Source of the DNA: Streptomyces sp. 3214.6
Lineage (GTDB): Bacteria > Actinomycetota > Actinomycetes > Streptomycetales > Streptomycetaceae
DNA: 64,000 nucleotides
Reading direction: 5' to 3'
NCBI RefSeq assembly: GCF_900129855.1
Contig: NZ_LT670819.1
Coordinates: 744,001 to 808,000 of the forward strand
Shown: positions 9,077 to 17,281 of the stretch, one piece after another
Layout of the letters: every line of letters starts with the position of its first letter
Position numbering within the stretch: position 1 is the stretch's first letter
The notes under the pieces: generated by a model
The model's input: the letters and a program-made list of their open reading frames with translations, nothing else
Told to the model about the DNA's origin: nothing
Database searches by the model: none
Program-made: the position numbers and the translations under genes

Positions 9077-10179
9077 GAGCGAGCGGGGTGCCGCCACAGG
9101 CCCAGTGCAGCGAGCCGCGGCAGCACTCCCTCCCCGAACCAGTAGGCCTCCTCAAGGTGCGGATACCCGGACAGCACGAACTCCGAAATCCCCAGCGCCG
9201 CATACTCCTTGATCCGCTCGGCCACCTCCTCGTGGCTCCCCACCAGCGCGGTCCCCGCCCCACCCCGCACCAGCCCGATCCCGGCCCACAGGTTGGGATG
9301 GATCTCCAGCCCGTCCCGGCCCCCGCCATGCAGCGCGAGCATCCGCTGCTGCCCCTCGGACTCACTGCGCGCCAGCCCGGCCTGGACGGACCGCACGGTC
9401 TCGGCGTCGAACCCGGCGAGCAGCCGGTCCGCCTCCGCCCAGGCCTCCTGCGAGGTGTCGCGGGTGATGACGTGCAGCCGGATCCCGAACCGCAGGGTCC
9501 GCCCCTGCTTCGCCGCGAGCCCCCGGATCCAGGCGATCTTCTCGGCGACCTGCGCAGGCGGCTCGCCCCAGGTGAGGTAGACGTCGACGTGCTGCGCGGC
9601 CACCTCACCGGCGATCGGCGAGGACCCCCCGAAGTACACCTCGGGCACCGGGTCCGGCACCCGCGCCAGCTTCGCGTCCTCCACCCGGAGGTGCTCGCCC
9701 TTCAGGTCGACGGTCTTGCCCTCCCACAACTCCCTTACGATCTCCAGGAATTCACCGGTACGGCGATAGCGGTCGTCCTTGTCCAGGAAGTCGCCGTAGG
9801 CCCGCTGCTCGTGGCTCTCGCCGCCGGTGACCACATTGAGCAGGAGCCGTCCGCCGGTCTGCCGCTGGAAGGTGGACGCCATCTGCGCGGCGAGTGTCGG
9901 TGAGACGAAGCCGGGCCGGAACGCGACCAGGAACTTCAGCCGCTCGGTGTGCTGGCTGACCATGGCGGTCGTCAGCCACGCGTCCTCGCACCAGGCTCCG
10001 GTCGGGGTGAGCGCGCCCACGAAGCCGAGGTCCTCCGCGGCGCGGGCGATCTGGCTCAGATAGGCGACCGTCGGCGGCCGGTCCCGTCCGGAGGCGGTGG
10101 CGGGGGTGCCGTGGCCGCCGCCGACCACATGGCGGCTGTCGCCGTTGGTGGGGAGGAACCAGTGGAAGACGAGGGACAT
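9073..10179 (-). CDS. LLM-class flavin-dependent monooxygenase (SsuD-like)
   Basis: 368 residues, starting MSLVFHWFLPTNGDSRHV. It has the bacterial-luciferase-like TIM barrel with 'LKFLVAFRPGFVSPTLAAQMASTFQ', 'GGRLLLNVVTGG', and 'VYFGGSSPIAGEVAA', closest to alkanesulfonate monooxygenase (FMNH2-dependent C-S bond cleavage releasing sulfite). GGAG is about 8 nt before the ATG. A Cys-Cys-ending leader peptide about 200 bp upstream supports regulation by sulfur supply, and hence a sulfonate- or organosulfur-scavenging role. No ssuABC transporter genes are next to it. Confidence 0.9.
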   Translation of the reverse strand: MSLVFHWFLPTNGDSRHVVGGGHGTPATASGRDRPPTVAYLSQIARAAEDLGFVGALTPTGAWCEDAWLTTAMVSQHTERLKFLVAFRPGFVSPTLAAQMASTFQRQTGGRLLLNVVTGGESHEQRAYGDFLDKDDRYRRTGEFLEIVRELWEGKTVDLKGEHLRVEDAKLARVPDPVPEVYFGGSSPIAGEVAAQHVDVYLTWGEPPAQVAEKIAWIRGLAAKQGRTLRFGIRLHVITRDTSQEAWAEADRLLAGFDAETVRSVQAGLARSESEGQQRMLALHGGGRDGLEIHPNLWAGIGLVRGGAGTALVGSHEEVAERIKEYAALGISEFVLSGYPHLEEAYWFGEGVLPRLAALGLWRHPARS

Positions 10180-10372
10180 GTGGGGGTCTCCGATCGGAAG
10201 GTGGAGCAGGCCGCGGCACGGCGGCGATCTCGCCGGTGACGGTGCGGAATGTTTTCGGGCACGCCGAATTCAAGGGGTGCGCGGGGCCGGGGGACGTTGC
10301 GTCGCGACGGGGCGCCGACGCGGTGAATTCAGGCGGGGAAAGCGAAGAGCGCGGCGGATCGCGGGGAGGGGA
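10180..10372 (-). promoter_or_regulatory. Presumed attenuator/leader region of the monooxygenase gene
   Basis: This 193-bp untranslated stretch separates the Cys-rich leader peptide from the monooxygenase start. It includes a short hairpin CGGCGA/TCGCCG near 10222-10236 and several G-runs. In comparable actinobacterial leaders this interval holds the structures that respond to leader translation. No classical U-rich terminator is visible. Confidence 0.4.
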
Positions 10373-10450
10373 TCAGGACGCGGCGCAACAGGAGGCGCTG
10401 GAGACCCGCGCGAGGTCGACATGGCGTCGCCGCGTGAGGTCCAGTCGCAT
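10373..10450 (-). CDS. Putative cis-acting leader peptide (sulfur/cysteine type)
   Basis: 25 residues (27 if the ATG at 10456 is used): MRLDLTRRRHVDLARV followed by SSASCCAAS and TGA. The 'RRRHVDLAR...' core and the tandem Cys near the end match the short leader peptides that precede sulfur-metabolism genes in actinobacteria, where ribosome pausing at Cys codons is thought to control the downstream operon. No strong ribosome site is present; translation may be leaderless. It ends 193 bp before the flavin monooxygenase start. The ORF is too short for ordinary gene callers. Confidence 0.75.
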   Translation of the reverse strand: MRLDLTRRRHVDLARVSSASCCAAS

Positions 10451-10456
10451 CGTCAT

Positions 10457-10731
10457 GCGATCGATCGTGGCAGCCGTCGGTGACGGCAGTCAAGCAAAAC
10501 CCAACCGGTCTCGCATCGCGAACCGTTGCAACGGCATCTGAAGCGCGAGCTCGGGGCGGAGTTGCCGGCGCGCAGGCGAACTGGCGCCACGTCGAGCGCC
10601 TCGGGCCGGGACCTACTGCCGCACCTCATCGGGGTGTTGGCCACGGTGGACCTGCCGCCCACGGCGGCAGGCGAGCAGCACCGGGGCGGTCGGACGGTGC
10701 GGGTCCGGGCGGGATCCTGCCCCCGGCCAGG
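10457..10731. other. Intergenic region upstream of the leader peptide
   Basis: About 275 bp. It holds the promoter side of the leader-peptide transcript (comparatively AT-rich around 10490-10530) and the terminator hairpin of the 55-residue gene at 10651-10671. No supported coding frame was found. Confidence 0.5.
10651..10671 (-). terminator. Hairpin terminator of the 55-residue protein gene
   Basis: Perfect 9-bp inverted repeat CCTGCCGCC / GGCGGCAGG with a 3-nt loop, 60 nt past the stop at 10732. Confidence 0.55.
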
Positions 10732-10899
10732 TCAGTCCTCGTCGGATGCCGGGACCACGACGAGGAACGCGTCCGACTTCAGGTCCATGACGACGGTCGC
10801 GGGCTCCCCCTCCGCCCTCCGACGCGCCGCATACTCCTCCGCCGGCCACGATCCGCGCGGAGCTCCCGCTGGAAACCGCTCCAACACCTTCGCGCGCAT
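10732..10899 (-). CDS. Small hypothetical protein (55 aa)
   Basis: 55 residues: MRAKVLERFPAGAPRGSWPA, then EEYAARRRAEGEPATVVMD and LKSDAFLVVVPASDED. An upstream in-frame ATG at 10917 would add six residues, but its first codons contain GGAGGTG (10909-10915), a strong ribosome site placed 9 nt before the inner ATG at 10899; the inner start is therefore preferred. The protein is charged and soluble with a C-terminal hydrophobic strand. No function is recognised. Sequence character (balanced composition, short acidic end) is that of a real conserved actinobacterial small protein. Confidence 0.65.
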   Translation of the reverse strand: MRAKVLERFPAGAPRGSWPAEEYAARRRAEGEPATVVMDLKSDAFLVVVPASDED

Positions 10900-11201
10900 A
10901 GCGGCAGACACCTCCATCGGTCGGACACCTGTCGTCGGAAGTGCGCCTGCCCCGGATCGGCGCGATCATGTGCGAAGCCCCGGAGCCCGGAGCGGAGCGT
11001 CGGAGCCCCGCGCCCCGCGCCCCGAAGTCCCGGAAGCGCGCCCATCGCCGTCGCGCGGGTCTCGGTACATCCGGCGCGCGCCGATGAAGTGGCCCGACCC
11101 GACCCCGTGCATCGCGCGGGCTCGGGAGGGCTTAGGTTCGAAGACGCGGTACTTCGTACAACACCCGTACGCCACACCCCTCACACACCGGGAGCACCCC
11201 C
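10900..11201. other. Intergenic region upstream of the DJ-1/PfpI pseudogene
   Basis: About 300 bp between the divergent 55-residue gene and the DJ-1-like gene; it should contain both promoters. Translations of the open frames are arginine-rich shadows. No clear inverted repeat or consensus promoter was identified. Confidence 0.4.
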
Positions 11202-11896
11202 ATGGCCAAGATCCTCTTCGTGATGACCGGCGCCGACCACTGGACGCTCGCCGACGGCACCCAGCACCCCACCGGCTTCTGGGCCGAGGAGGCCGTCGCG
11301 CCCTACGAGGCGTTCCGCGCGGCCGGTCACGAGATCGTCGTCGCCACACCCGGCGGTGTCGTCCCCACGGTCGACAAGGGCAGCCTCGCCGCCGAGGTCA
11401 ACGGCGGGCAGGAGGGCGCCGACCGGATCGCCGCCACGCTCGCCGCCATGACCGAGCTGCAGCAGCCGATCCCCCTGGAGGACGTGGATCTCGGCGACTA
11501 CGCGGCCGTCTTCTACCCCGGCGGGCACGGCCCGATGGAGGACCTGGCCGTCGACGCGGTCTCCGGCCGCCTTCTGATCGACGCGCTCGCGTCGGGCAGG
11601 CCCCTGGGCGTCGTCTGCCTGCCCCGGCCGCGCTCCTGGCGGCCGTGCGGGAGGACGGCGCCAACGCCTTCGCGGGCTACCGGATCGCCGCCTTCACCAA
11701 CGCCGAGGAGATCCAGGCCGGTTTCGGCGAGAAGGCCAAGTGGCTGCTCCAGGACCGGCTGACCGAGGCGGGCGTGGACGTCGAGGTCGGCGAGCCGTGG
11801 GTGCCCAAGGTGGTCCTGGACCGCAACCTGGTCACCGGCCAGAACCCGGCCTCCTCCGCCCCGCTCGCCGTCGAACTGCTCAAGAAGCTGGGCTGA
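11202..11896 (+). pseudogene. DJ-1/PfpI-family protein, frameshifted at the catalytic Cys
   Basis: The first frame reads MAKILFVMTGADHWTLADGT through the nucleophile-elbow strand '...GRPLGVVC' (Cys139, codon 11616-11618), then degenerates into an arginine-rich shadow. The next frame resumes exactly with 'APAALLAAVREDGANAFAGYR' and continues to '...LAVELLKKLG'. Only two bases (CT at 11619-11620) stand where the His codon of the conserved Cys-His pair should be, so one base is missing. The intact protein would be about 231 residues, a class I glutamine-amidotransferase-fold protein like HSP31/glyoxalase III. GGGAG precedes the ATG. It may be a true pseudogene or a base-call error. Confidence 0.85.
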
Positions 11897-12008
11897 CGCC
11901 TCCGACCACTACACATAAGGGCTGAATAAGGGCAGAATGAACTTGCGCGGCGCTTACCGCACACCGCACCAGACGCGGTCAGGCCAGCCAAGTCAAAGGA
12001 GACGAGTC

Positions 12009-12449
12009 ATGGCCAACGTCTCGCCCGGCAGAAGTGACATATCGACCCACCCCGACGTATCCGAGATGCAGGCACGCTACGACCGGATGCTCGGTGGCCG
12101 TGATGTGGCGCTCGTCGACGGACCGGTGTTCCTGCTCGGTCTGTACTGCGCCGTATCCCCGTGGATACTCCACTACACCGCCAGCCAGCCGGCACTCGTG
12201 ACCCACAACCTGATCGTCGGCATCGCGATCGGCCTGCTGGCCCTCGGGTTCACCGCGGCTCCCGCCCGCATGTACGGCCTGAGCTGGGCCATGTGCGCGC
12301 TGGGCGTGTGGATGATCATCGCACCGTGGGTCGTGGGCTCCAGCCCGGACGCCGGTGTCGCAGTGAACAACATCATCATCGGCGCTCTGGCAGTGATCCT
12401 GGGGGCGATGTGCGCCTTCACGGCGGCGAGGAGCGCCCCGAAGCCGTAG
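12009..12449 (+). CDS. SPW-repeat membrane protein
   Basis: 146 residues. After a ~35-residue hydrophilic N-terminus there are four hydrophobic segments arranged as two similar halves, each with the SPW-type motif followed by 'NxxxGxxxxxLA': 'AVSPWILHYT...THNLIVGIAIGLLALG' and 'IIAPWVVGSS...VNNIIIGALAVILG'. The family is a small inner-membrane protein of unknown function. AAAGGAG eight bases before the ATG at 12009 sets the start; the open frame from 11937 has no such site. It ends in a strong hairpin. Confidence 0.88.
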   Translation: MANVSPGRSDISTHPDVSEMQARYDRMLGGRDVALVDGPVFLLGLYCAVSPWILHYTASQPALVTHNLIVGIAIGLLALGFTAAPARMYGLSWAMCALGVWMIIAPWVVGSSPDAGVAVNNIIIGALAVILGAMCAFTAARSAPKP

Positions 12450-12478
12450 AGCCCACCACCCTGAACCCCACGACCAGG

Positions 12479-12524
12479 AAGGCGGCCCGGCCGGCCCGCA
12501 CCCGCAGGCCGGCCGGGCCGCCTT
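12479..12524. terminator. Strong bidirectional terminator hairpin
   Basis: Perfect 18-bp inverted repeat (AAGGCGGCCCGGCCGGCC and its complement) with a 10-nt loop, between the convergent SPW gene (ends 12449) and ArsR-SRPBCC gene (ends 12531). The flanking A and T pairs give a short U-run in either direction. Confidence 0.85.
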
Positions 12525-12530
12525 CGCCGT

Positions 12531-13298
12531 TCAGTGTCCGGGCACCGACCACGGCTCCTGGGGCAGCGTCCTGCCGGTCTCCAGGAGCGACTTGAGGTTG
12601 GACAGCACCGCCGGCCAGCCGCCCGAGACGGCGGCGAGCTCACCCTCGTCGTTGAGGTCCTCGTGGGTGACGGTGAGACGGACGATGTCCGCGTGCGGCC
12701 GGATGTCGAAGGTGACCCGCGAGTGCCGGTCCGCTCGCCCCTCCTCGTCGGGCGAGGCCCAGGTGGTGACCAGCCGCGTCGGACGCTCGCTCTCGACGAC
12801 CGTGCCGACGACGTCCGCGATCCCGGTGCCGTCCGTGCGCCGGTGTTCCCAGCGGGAGCCCGGCCGCCAGTCCGAGACATTGCTGTGCCCCCAGTAGGCC
12901 GCAGTCAGGTCGGCGTCGGTGAGCGCGTCCCAGACCTTCTCCGGGGTGCTGGCGATGTAGGTGACATAGACGAAGGTGGGCTTGTCGGTCATGGCTTCCT
13001 CGGCTCGTCGTTTGACGTCGGAGAGCACGCGCAGCCGCGGGCGCTCGAACCTGTCGATCCACCGCTCCTGGATCTCGTGGAGCGGGACCGGATTGAGGTA
13101 GTGCAGCTTCTCCCGGCCCCGCCGCACCGTGGCGACCAGGTGGGCGGCCTCCAGGACGGCCAGGTGCTGCGTCACGGACTGGCGGGTCATGTCGATGTGC
13201 TCGCACAGCTCGCCGAGCGTCTGGCCGCCGTGTTCGCGCAGCCGGCCCAGAAGCCGCCTACGCGTGTCGTCGGCCAGCGCCTTGAAGACCTTGTCCAT
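12531..13298 (-). CDS. ArsR-type regulator fused to an SRPBCC (AHSA1-like) domain
   Basis: 255 residues. Residues 1-95 are a winged helix of the ArsR family ('MDKVFKALADDTRRRLLGRL', 'HIDMTRQSVTQHLAVLEAAHLVATVRRGREKLHYLN'); residues ~110-250 are a START-like AHSA1 domain ('YIASTPEKVWDALTDADLTAAYWG', 'TRLVTTWASPDEEG', 'GGWPAVLSNLKSLLETG'). In many genomes these two are separate adjacent genes; here they are one polypeptide, so the SRPBCC pocket may be the ligand sensor. No metal-binding Cys cluster typical of ArsR/SmtB is seen. A 20-bp palindrome 46 bp upstream is the likely operator. The ATG at 13298 begins the HTH directly. Confidence 0.9.
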   Translation of the reverse strand: MDKVFKALADDTRRRLLGRLREHGGQTLGELCEHIDMTRQSVTQHLAVLEAAHLVATVRRGREKLHYLNPVPLHEIQERWIDRFERPRLRVLSDVKRRAEEAMTDKPTFVYVTYIASTPEKVWDALTDADLTAAYWGHSNVSDWRPGSRWEHRRTDGTGIADVVGTVVESERPTRLVTTWASPDEEGRADRHSRVTFDIRPHADIVRLTVTHEDLNDEGELAAVSGGWPAVLSNLKSLLETGRTLPQEPWSVPGH

Positions 13299-13344
13299 GC
13301 CCGGGTCCGTCCCCGGGTCCTCTCCTGATCGCACACTCCACGTT

Positions 13345-13364
13345 ATGCAGGCAATTACCTGCAT
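13345..13364. promoter_or_regulatory. 20-bp palindromic operator of the ArsR-SRPBCC gene
   Basis: ATGCAGGCAATTACCTGCAT is symmetrical at 18 of 20 positions and lies 46 bp before the start codon, where it would overlap the promoter. Dyads of this size are typical autoregulatory ArsR sites. Confidence 0.7.
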
Positions 13365-13404
13365 GTCAATCGCTCGTCCTGACCACCCCTCGGGCCACGA
13401 CAAG

Positions 13405-13437
13405 CGGGCGCCCCGCAGGACTCCTGCGGGGCGCCCG
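13405..13437 (-). terminator. Terminator of the secreted-protein gene
   Basis: Perfect 15-bp inverted repeat CGGGCGCCCCGCAGG / CCTGCGGGGCGCCCG with a 3-nt loop, 26 nt past the stop of the 13464-14903 gene. Confidence 0.8.
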
Positions 13438-13463
13438 GACCGGCGTGACGCCGGGTGACGAGA

Positions 13464-14903
13464 TCAGGTGACGTTGAGAGCGGTGTCGTCGATGACGAAG
13501 GACGTCTGGAGCTTGGAGCCCTCCGTGCCGGTGAACCTGAGCGTGACCGTCTGCCCTGCGTAGGCGCTCAGACTGAAGCTGCGCTGGGTGTAGCCGGCGG
13601 CCGCGTTGAGGTTGGAGTACGTGGCCAGGGTGCCCAGGACCGCGCCGGAGCTGTTGAGGACCTGCACCTGCAGCGTGTCGTAGGCGGTGCTGGTGGTGGT
13701 CTCCGCGGTGTCGATGTGCAGATAGAAACCGAGAGTCGCCGAGCAGCCGGACGGGATGGCCGCCGACTGGGAGAGGGTCTCGGTCCCGGCGGTGCCGTTG
13801 CCGCCCAGCCAGGCGTAGTAGGAGCCCGTACGGGCGGACTCGCCGGTGGAGTTGGTGATGACGCCGCTGGTGGCGCTCCAGGTGGTGGCGCCGGACTCGA
13901 AGCCGGTGTTGCCGAGCAACTGGGTGTCGGCGCAGTCGGTGCCTCCGCCTCCGCCCCCGCTGCCGGTGGCGCCGGAGAGCCACTCGGTGGCGTTCAGCGC
14001 GAGGGCGGCGTTGGTGGCGCCGGTGTTGTTCCAGCCGTCGTAGAGGGTGTTGCCGGACTGACCGGTGCCGTCGTCGATGGGCGAGCTGTCGCCCCAGAAG
14101 GCGACGCGGCCGCTGCCGAAGGTGCTGGTGGCGAAGAAGGCGCCGGTGTTCCCGGAGTAACCGCTGCGGTACAGCAGGCCCTTGACCGAGGAGTTGTCGC
14201 CGGGCTTGAGGGTGGCCGTGGTGCCGGAGGCGATCAGGCTCTTGGTGACCGTGCCGAAGGAGCCGTGCAGGACGGGGTCGGTGCTGTCGCTGATCGCGGC
14301 CGGGTAGCCGGAGCTGATGGAGAGGGAGTCGATGGAGAAGCCGAACGGGTCGGTGGAGTCGACACTGTTGTTGGTCATCAGGTCGTTGAGGATCTCGACC
14401 GCGTCCTCACCGTCGTTGTTGCGGTCGGCGCCGGTGTGGTCGGAGATCATGAACAGACCTCCGCCGTTCTTCACGAAGTTCATGATCGCCGTCTTCTCGG
14501 CGGCGGTGAACAGCGTGTTGGGCTCCGGCAGGACCAGGGTGTCGAAGTTCGACAGGTCGTTGGCCGACGAGCCGCCGTAGGTGAGGGCGCTCGTGGCGGT
14601 CCTCAGGCTGTAGTCGCCGGTCTTCTGCAGGGCGACGCCCCACGACGACAGCGCGCCGGTCCAGTCGGTCTCCGAGGACGGGGAGGAGTCCTGGGAGAGC
14701 GGGTCGGGCTTGCTGGTCGAGATGATCCAGTCGGCGTTGCCCGCCTCCTCCGCGTGGCCGTCGTCGAACAGGATGCGGTGGGGGGTGGCCGCCGCGGCGG
14801 GCGTGGCGGTGGTGCCGAGCTGAAGGGCGGCTCCGGTGACGAGCAGCCCGAGGCCGGCCAGGAAGGCGGTGACGTTGCGGCGGGATCTCTGTGATCCGAG
14901 CAT
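13464..14903 (-). CDS. Secreted protein with ThuA/GATase-like domain and C-terminal jelly-roll domain
   Basis: 479 residues. N-terminal Sec signal peptide ([19 protein letters not shown]..., cleavage near '[11 protein letters not shown]'). The central part '[20 protein letters not shown]', '[48 protein letters not shown]', '[27 protein letters not shown]' looks like the class I glutamine-amidotransferase/ThuA-like fold used in secreted hydrolase-associated proteins. After a Gly-rich linker, the C-terminal ~130 residues ('[20 protein letters not shown]...[11 protein letters not shown]') are the module appended to many Streptomyces exoenzymes. GGAGG precedes the ATG at 14903. Enzymatic activity not assignable. 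Confidence 0.8.
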   Translation of the reverse strand: MLGSQRSRRNVTAFLAGLGLLVTGAALQLGTTATPAAAATPHRILFDDGHAEEAGNADWIISTSKPDPLSQDSSPSSETDWTGALSSWGVALQKTGDYSLRTATSALTYGGSSANDLSNFDTLVLPEPNTLFTAAEKTAIMNFVKNGGGLFMISDHTGADRNNDGEDAVEILNDLMTNNSVDSTDPFGFSIDSLSISSGYPAAISDSTDPVLHGSFGTVTKSLIASGTTATLKPGDNSSVKGLLYRSGYSGNTGAFFATSTFGSGRVAFWGDSSPIDDGTGQSGNTLYDGWNNTGATNAALALNATEWLSGATGSGGGGGGTDCADTQLLGNTGFESGATTWSATSGVITNSTGESARTGSYYAWLGGNGTAGTETLSQSAAIPSGCSATLGFYLHIDTAETTTSTAYDTLQVQVLNSSGAVLGTLATYSNLNAAAGYTQRSFSLSAYAGQTVTLRFTGTEGSKLQTSFVIDDTALNVT

Positions 14904-15178
14904 CCGGCGAACCTCCGTGGGGATGGGGGGACACGAGGCGGGTGCGGGCGCCAATCTGCGCGCGTAGACCCCGCATCGAATGGTTCTACACGCGTGGAAC
15001 GGTTGAAAGGTACATGGCATGACCGAGCGGTGAACATCAAAGCCCGGCAATGACGCGAGCAAGAAACGTCAACACTCGAGGGCTTCACTCCGAGCGCCGC
15101 CAAGCGGAACGGACTGCCCCACCGTGCAGCGGGCACAAGCACTGCATCGGGGTCCCACTCAGAAGCGGAGGGGCGGAG

Positions 15179-15442
15179 ATGGAGATCGACGGCATCATCA
15201 GTGCCATCTTCATCGGCATCATCATCGGCGTACTGGGACGGCTCGTCGTCCCGGGCCGCCAACGCATCGGCGTGCTGTGGACGATCGCCGTCGGCATCGT
15301 GGCCGCGCTGATCGGTTCGGCGCTCGCCACGGGGCTCGGCGTGGACGACACCAAGGGCGTCGACTGGATCGAGTGGCTCATCCAGATCGGCCTCGCCGCG
15401 TTCGGCGTGGCGGCACTGGACCGGGCGAAGGCGCGGCGCTGA
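15179..15442 (+). CDS. GlsB/YeaQ/YmgE family stress-response membrane protein
   Basis: 87 residues, three hydrophobic segments with glycine-rich packing: 'GIISAIFIGIIIGVLGRLVVPGRQ', 'VLWTIAVGIVAALIGSALATGLG', and 'WLIQIGLAAFGVAALDR'. This is the transglycosylase-associated (GlsB/YeaQ) family, small inner-membrane proteins linked to stress in other bacteria. GGAGGGGCGGAG directly precedes the ATG at 15179. It is a single gene with ~270 bp of untranslated sequence upstream. Confidence 0.88.
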   Translation: MEIDGIISAIFIGIIIGVLGRLVVPGRQRIGVLWTIAVGIVAALIGSALATGLGVDDTKGVDWIEWLIQIGLAAFGVAALDRAKARR

Positions 15443-15639
15443 CGGAGGGGCGACGCCGCCGGAGGCGACGCCCGTACCGCGTCTCCAGCGGCGTCAGCCC
15501 TGCTGCTTTTCCAGTCGGCGAGCCGGCTGCGGATGCCCCGTTCCAGGGCTTGCACGGAGCGACCGCTGGGCCAGCGCCCGAGCCGTCGCGCGGCGACGCC
15601 TCGACTACTCACACCCGGCTTCCCCACCGCCCCACCGGC

Positions 15640-16416
15640 CTACCGCGCGTACACGTAGGGCGTCGTCGTGCTCACTGGCGCGAAGCCGAGGCGCTGGAGG
15701 ATGGGGCGGCTCTGGTCGGAGGCGTCGACCTGGAGGTAGCGGTAGCCGCGGTCGGCGGCGATGCGGGCGCGGTGGGCGATCAGCGCGCGGTAGATGCCGC
15801 GGCCCCGCCAGGCCTCGACGGTGCCGCCGCCCCAGAGGCCCGCGAAGCTCGTGCCGGGGATGAGTTCCATCCGCGCCGAGCTCACCGGCACGTCCCCGGC
15901 CATGGCGAGGAGGGCGACGATCGCGTCCGGGTCGGCGGCGAGGCGGGCGCGCATGAGGTCTCGCAGCCAGGAGCCGTCGCGGCCGAAGGCCTGCTCGTTC
16001 GCCACGACCATGAGCTCGACGCCCGCCCGGCCGGTGACGGGTTCGATGCGGACGCCCTCGGGCGGTTCGACGTCGACGAGCTGGCCACTCGTCTCGCCGA
16101 TCATCAGGGTCTCCGTGGGATCGGCCGAGAAACCGGCCGCCGTGAGCCGTCGCCCGAGGTCGGCCGGACGGTCGTGCTCGTACAGCTTCCACTCGAACTC
16201 GTGGCCGAGCCCGGTGAAGTGGGCGACCTGTTCCGCGATCGCCGCGTCGGCGCCGGCGGAGTCCAGATCCGACCAGAGGACCCCGCTCCAGCCGCCCTCG
16301 CCGCCGATGTGCCGGACCACGCCCCCGGCCCGTTCGACGCGGGCGTCGAAGGTCTCGGGGCGCGCGCCTTCGCGCATCTCCCGGTCGTACAGGGCGAGTA
16401 CCTCGGCATGATCCAT
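15640..16416 (-). CDS. GNAT-family N-acetyltransferase
   Basis: 258 residues. The C-terminal GNAT domain has 'SARMELIPGTSFAGLWGGGTVEAWRGRGIYRALIAHRARIAADRG', which contains the acetyl-CoA pyrophosphate-binding motif (Q/R-x-x-G-x-G/A, here WRGRGIYRAL), followed by 'YLQVDASDQSRPILQRLGF'. The N-terminal ~120 residues form a second degenerate lobe. It probably acetylates a small molecule or protein amine; the substrate is unknown. About 200 bp without a gene separates it from the GlsB gene. Confidence 0.88.
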   Translation of the reverse strand: MDHAEVLALYDREMREGARPETFDARVERAGGVVRHIGGEGGWSGVLWSDLDSAGADAAIAEQVAHFTGLGHEFEWKLYEHDRPADLGRRLTAAGFSADPTETLMIGETSGQLVDVEPPEGVRIEPVTGRAGVELMVVANEQAFGRDGSWLRDLMRARLAADPDAIVALLAMAGDVPVSSARMELIPGTSFAGLWGGGTVEAWRGRGIYRALIAHRARIAADRGYRYLQVDASDQSRPILQRLGFAPVSTTTPYVYAR

Positions 16417-16493
16417 ACGCCCACTCCAGCATCCCGGCGCGCCCCTGACAAAGAAATTAGACGCCGTGGTGCGAACGGGGCGGTGGGGTGCGG

Positions 16494-16525
16494 CCGCAGG
16501 CCCCCTGCTCGGCGGGGGCCTGCGG
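16494..16525 (-). terminator. Terminator of the chaplin gene
   Basis: Perfect 12-bp inverted repeat CCGCAGGCCCCC / GGGGGCCTGCGG with an 8-nt loop, 21 nt past the chaplin stop codon. Confidence 0.75.
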
Positions 16526-16546
16526 ACCTACCGGCGCGGGAGGCGC

Positions 16547-17281
16547 TCAGCGTTCCCTGCGCGGGCGGAACCTCCGGTAGAGGACCGCTCCGCCGAGCAC
16601 CATCGCCGTACTGCCGGCCAGGGCGGGCAGGGTGGCGTCGGCTCCGGTGCGGGCCAGCGAGGACACGGCCTCGGGCGCCGCGGCCCGGGGGGCGAGGGCG
16701 GGGGTCTGCGGGACGGGGACGTGCCTCGGGCCCGGATGCTGCGGCTCGGAGGGCGGGTTGTGCCGGATCGGCGGCTGCGGCCCGGGCCCGTCGGGCTCGT
16801 TGGGCTCATTGGGCTCGACGGGCTGCGCGGGTTCCTCGCTGGAGGCGTTGACGGACTCGTTGCCGAACGCCGGGTTCGCGATGCCGACGACGTTCACGCT
16901 GTTGCCGCTCGCGTTCACCGGCAGGTGGACCGGCAACTGGACCCCGTTGCCGGAGACGACGCCCGGGGAGTCCTTCGTGCCGCCGTTGGCGATGGCGACG
17001 CCGTCCGAGGACGCGCCGGACGCGCCGGGAGCGGCGGCCTCGCCCTTGTTGACGCAGGTGTTGCCTGCTGCGGGGTTCAGCACGCCCACCACGTTCACCG
17101 TGTTCCCGCACAGGTTCACCGGGAGGTTCACCGGCAACTGCACACCGTTGCCGGAGATCAGCCCGGGCGAGCCGGCCATGGAGCCGTTCGCCGTGGAGTC
17201 GGCGTGTGCGGGCAGTGTCACAAGCATCGCGCCGGAGACTGCGGCGACGGCCATCACACCGGTTCGGGTAACCCGTCTCAT
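16547..17281 (-). CDS. Long chaplin with two chaplin domains and sortase signal
   Basis: 244 residues. Signal peptide (residues 1-27, ending PAHA), chaplin domain 1 (about 36-78, GNGVQLPVNLPVNLCGNTVN with Cys58 and Cys76), chaplin domain 2 (about 105-147), a Pro/Glu-rich wall-spanning segment, then a sortase signal LARTG (209-213), hydrophobic helix and Arg-rich tail. It is a wall-anchored chaplin of the ChpA-C type, part of the hydrophobic sheath of aerial hyphae and spores. Domain 2 has Ser at both conserved Cys positions (125 and 143), so it cannot form the usual disulfide. Confidence 0.93.
   Translation of the reverse strand: MRRVTRTGVMAVAAVSGAMLVTLPAHADSTANGSMAGSPGLISGNGVQLPVNLPVNLCGNTVNVVGVLNPAAGNTCVNKGEAAAPGASGASSDGVAIANGGTKDSPGVVSGNGVQLPVHLPVNASGNSVNVVGIANPAFGNESVNASSEEPAQPVEPNEPNEPDGPGPQPPIRHNPPSEPQHPGPRHVPVPQTPALAPRAAAPEAVSSLARTGADATLPALAGSTAMVLGGAVLYRRFRPRRER

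Noticed and set aside
10526..11896. 456-codon plus-strand frame over the DJ-1-like gene
   Set aside because: Only the part after about 11618 is protein-like; the earlier part is the shadow of the other frame, so it was read as a frameshifted pseudogene instead.
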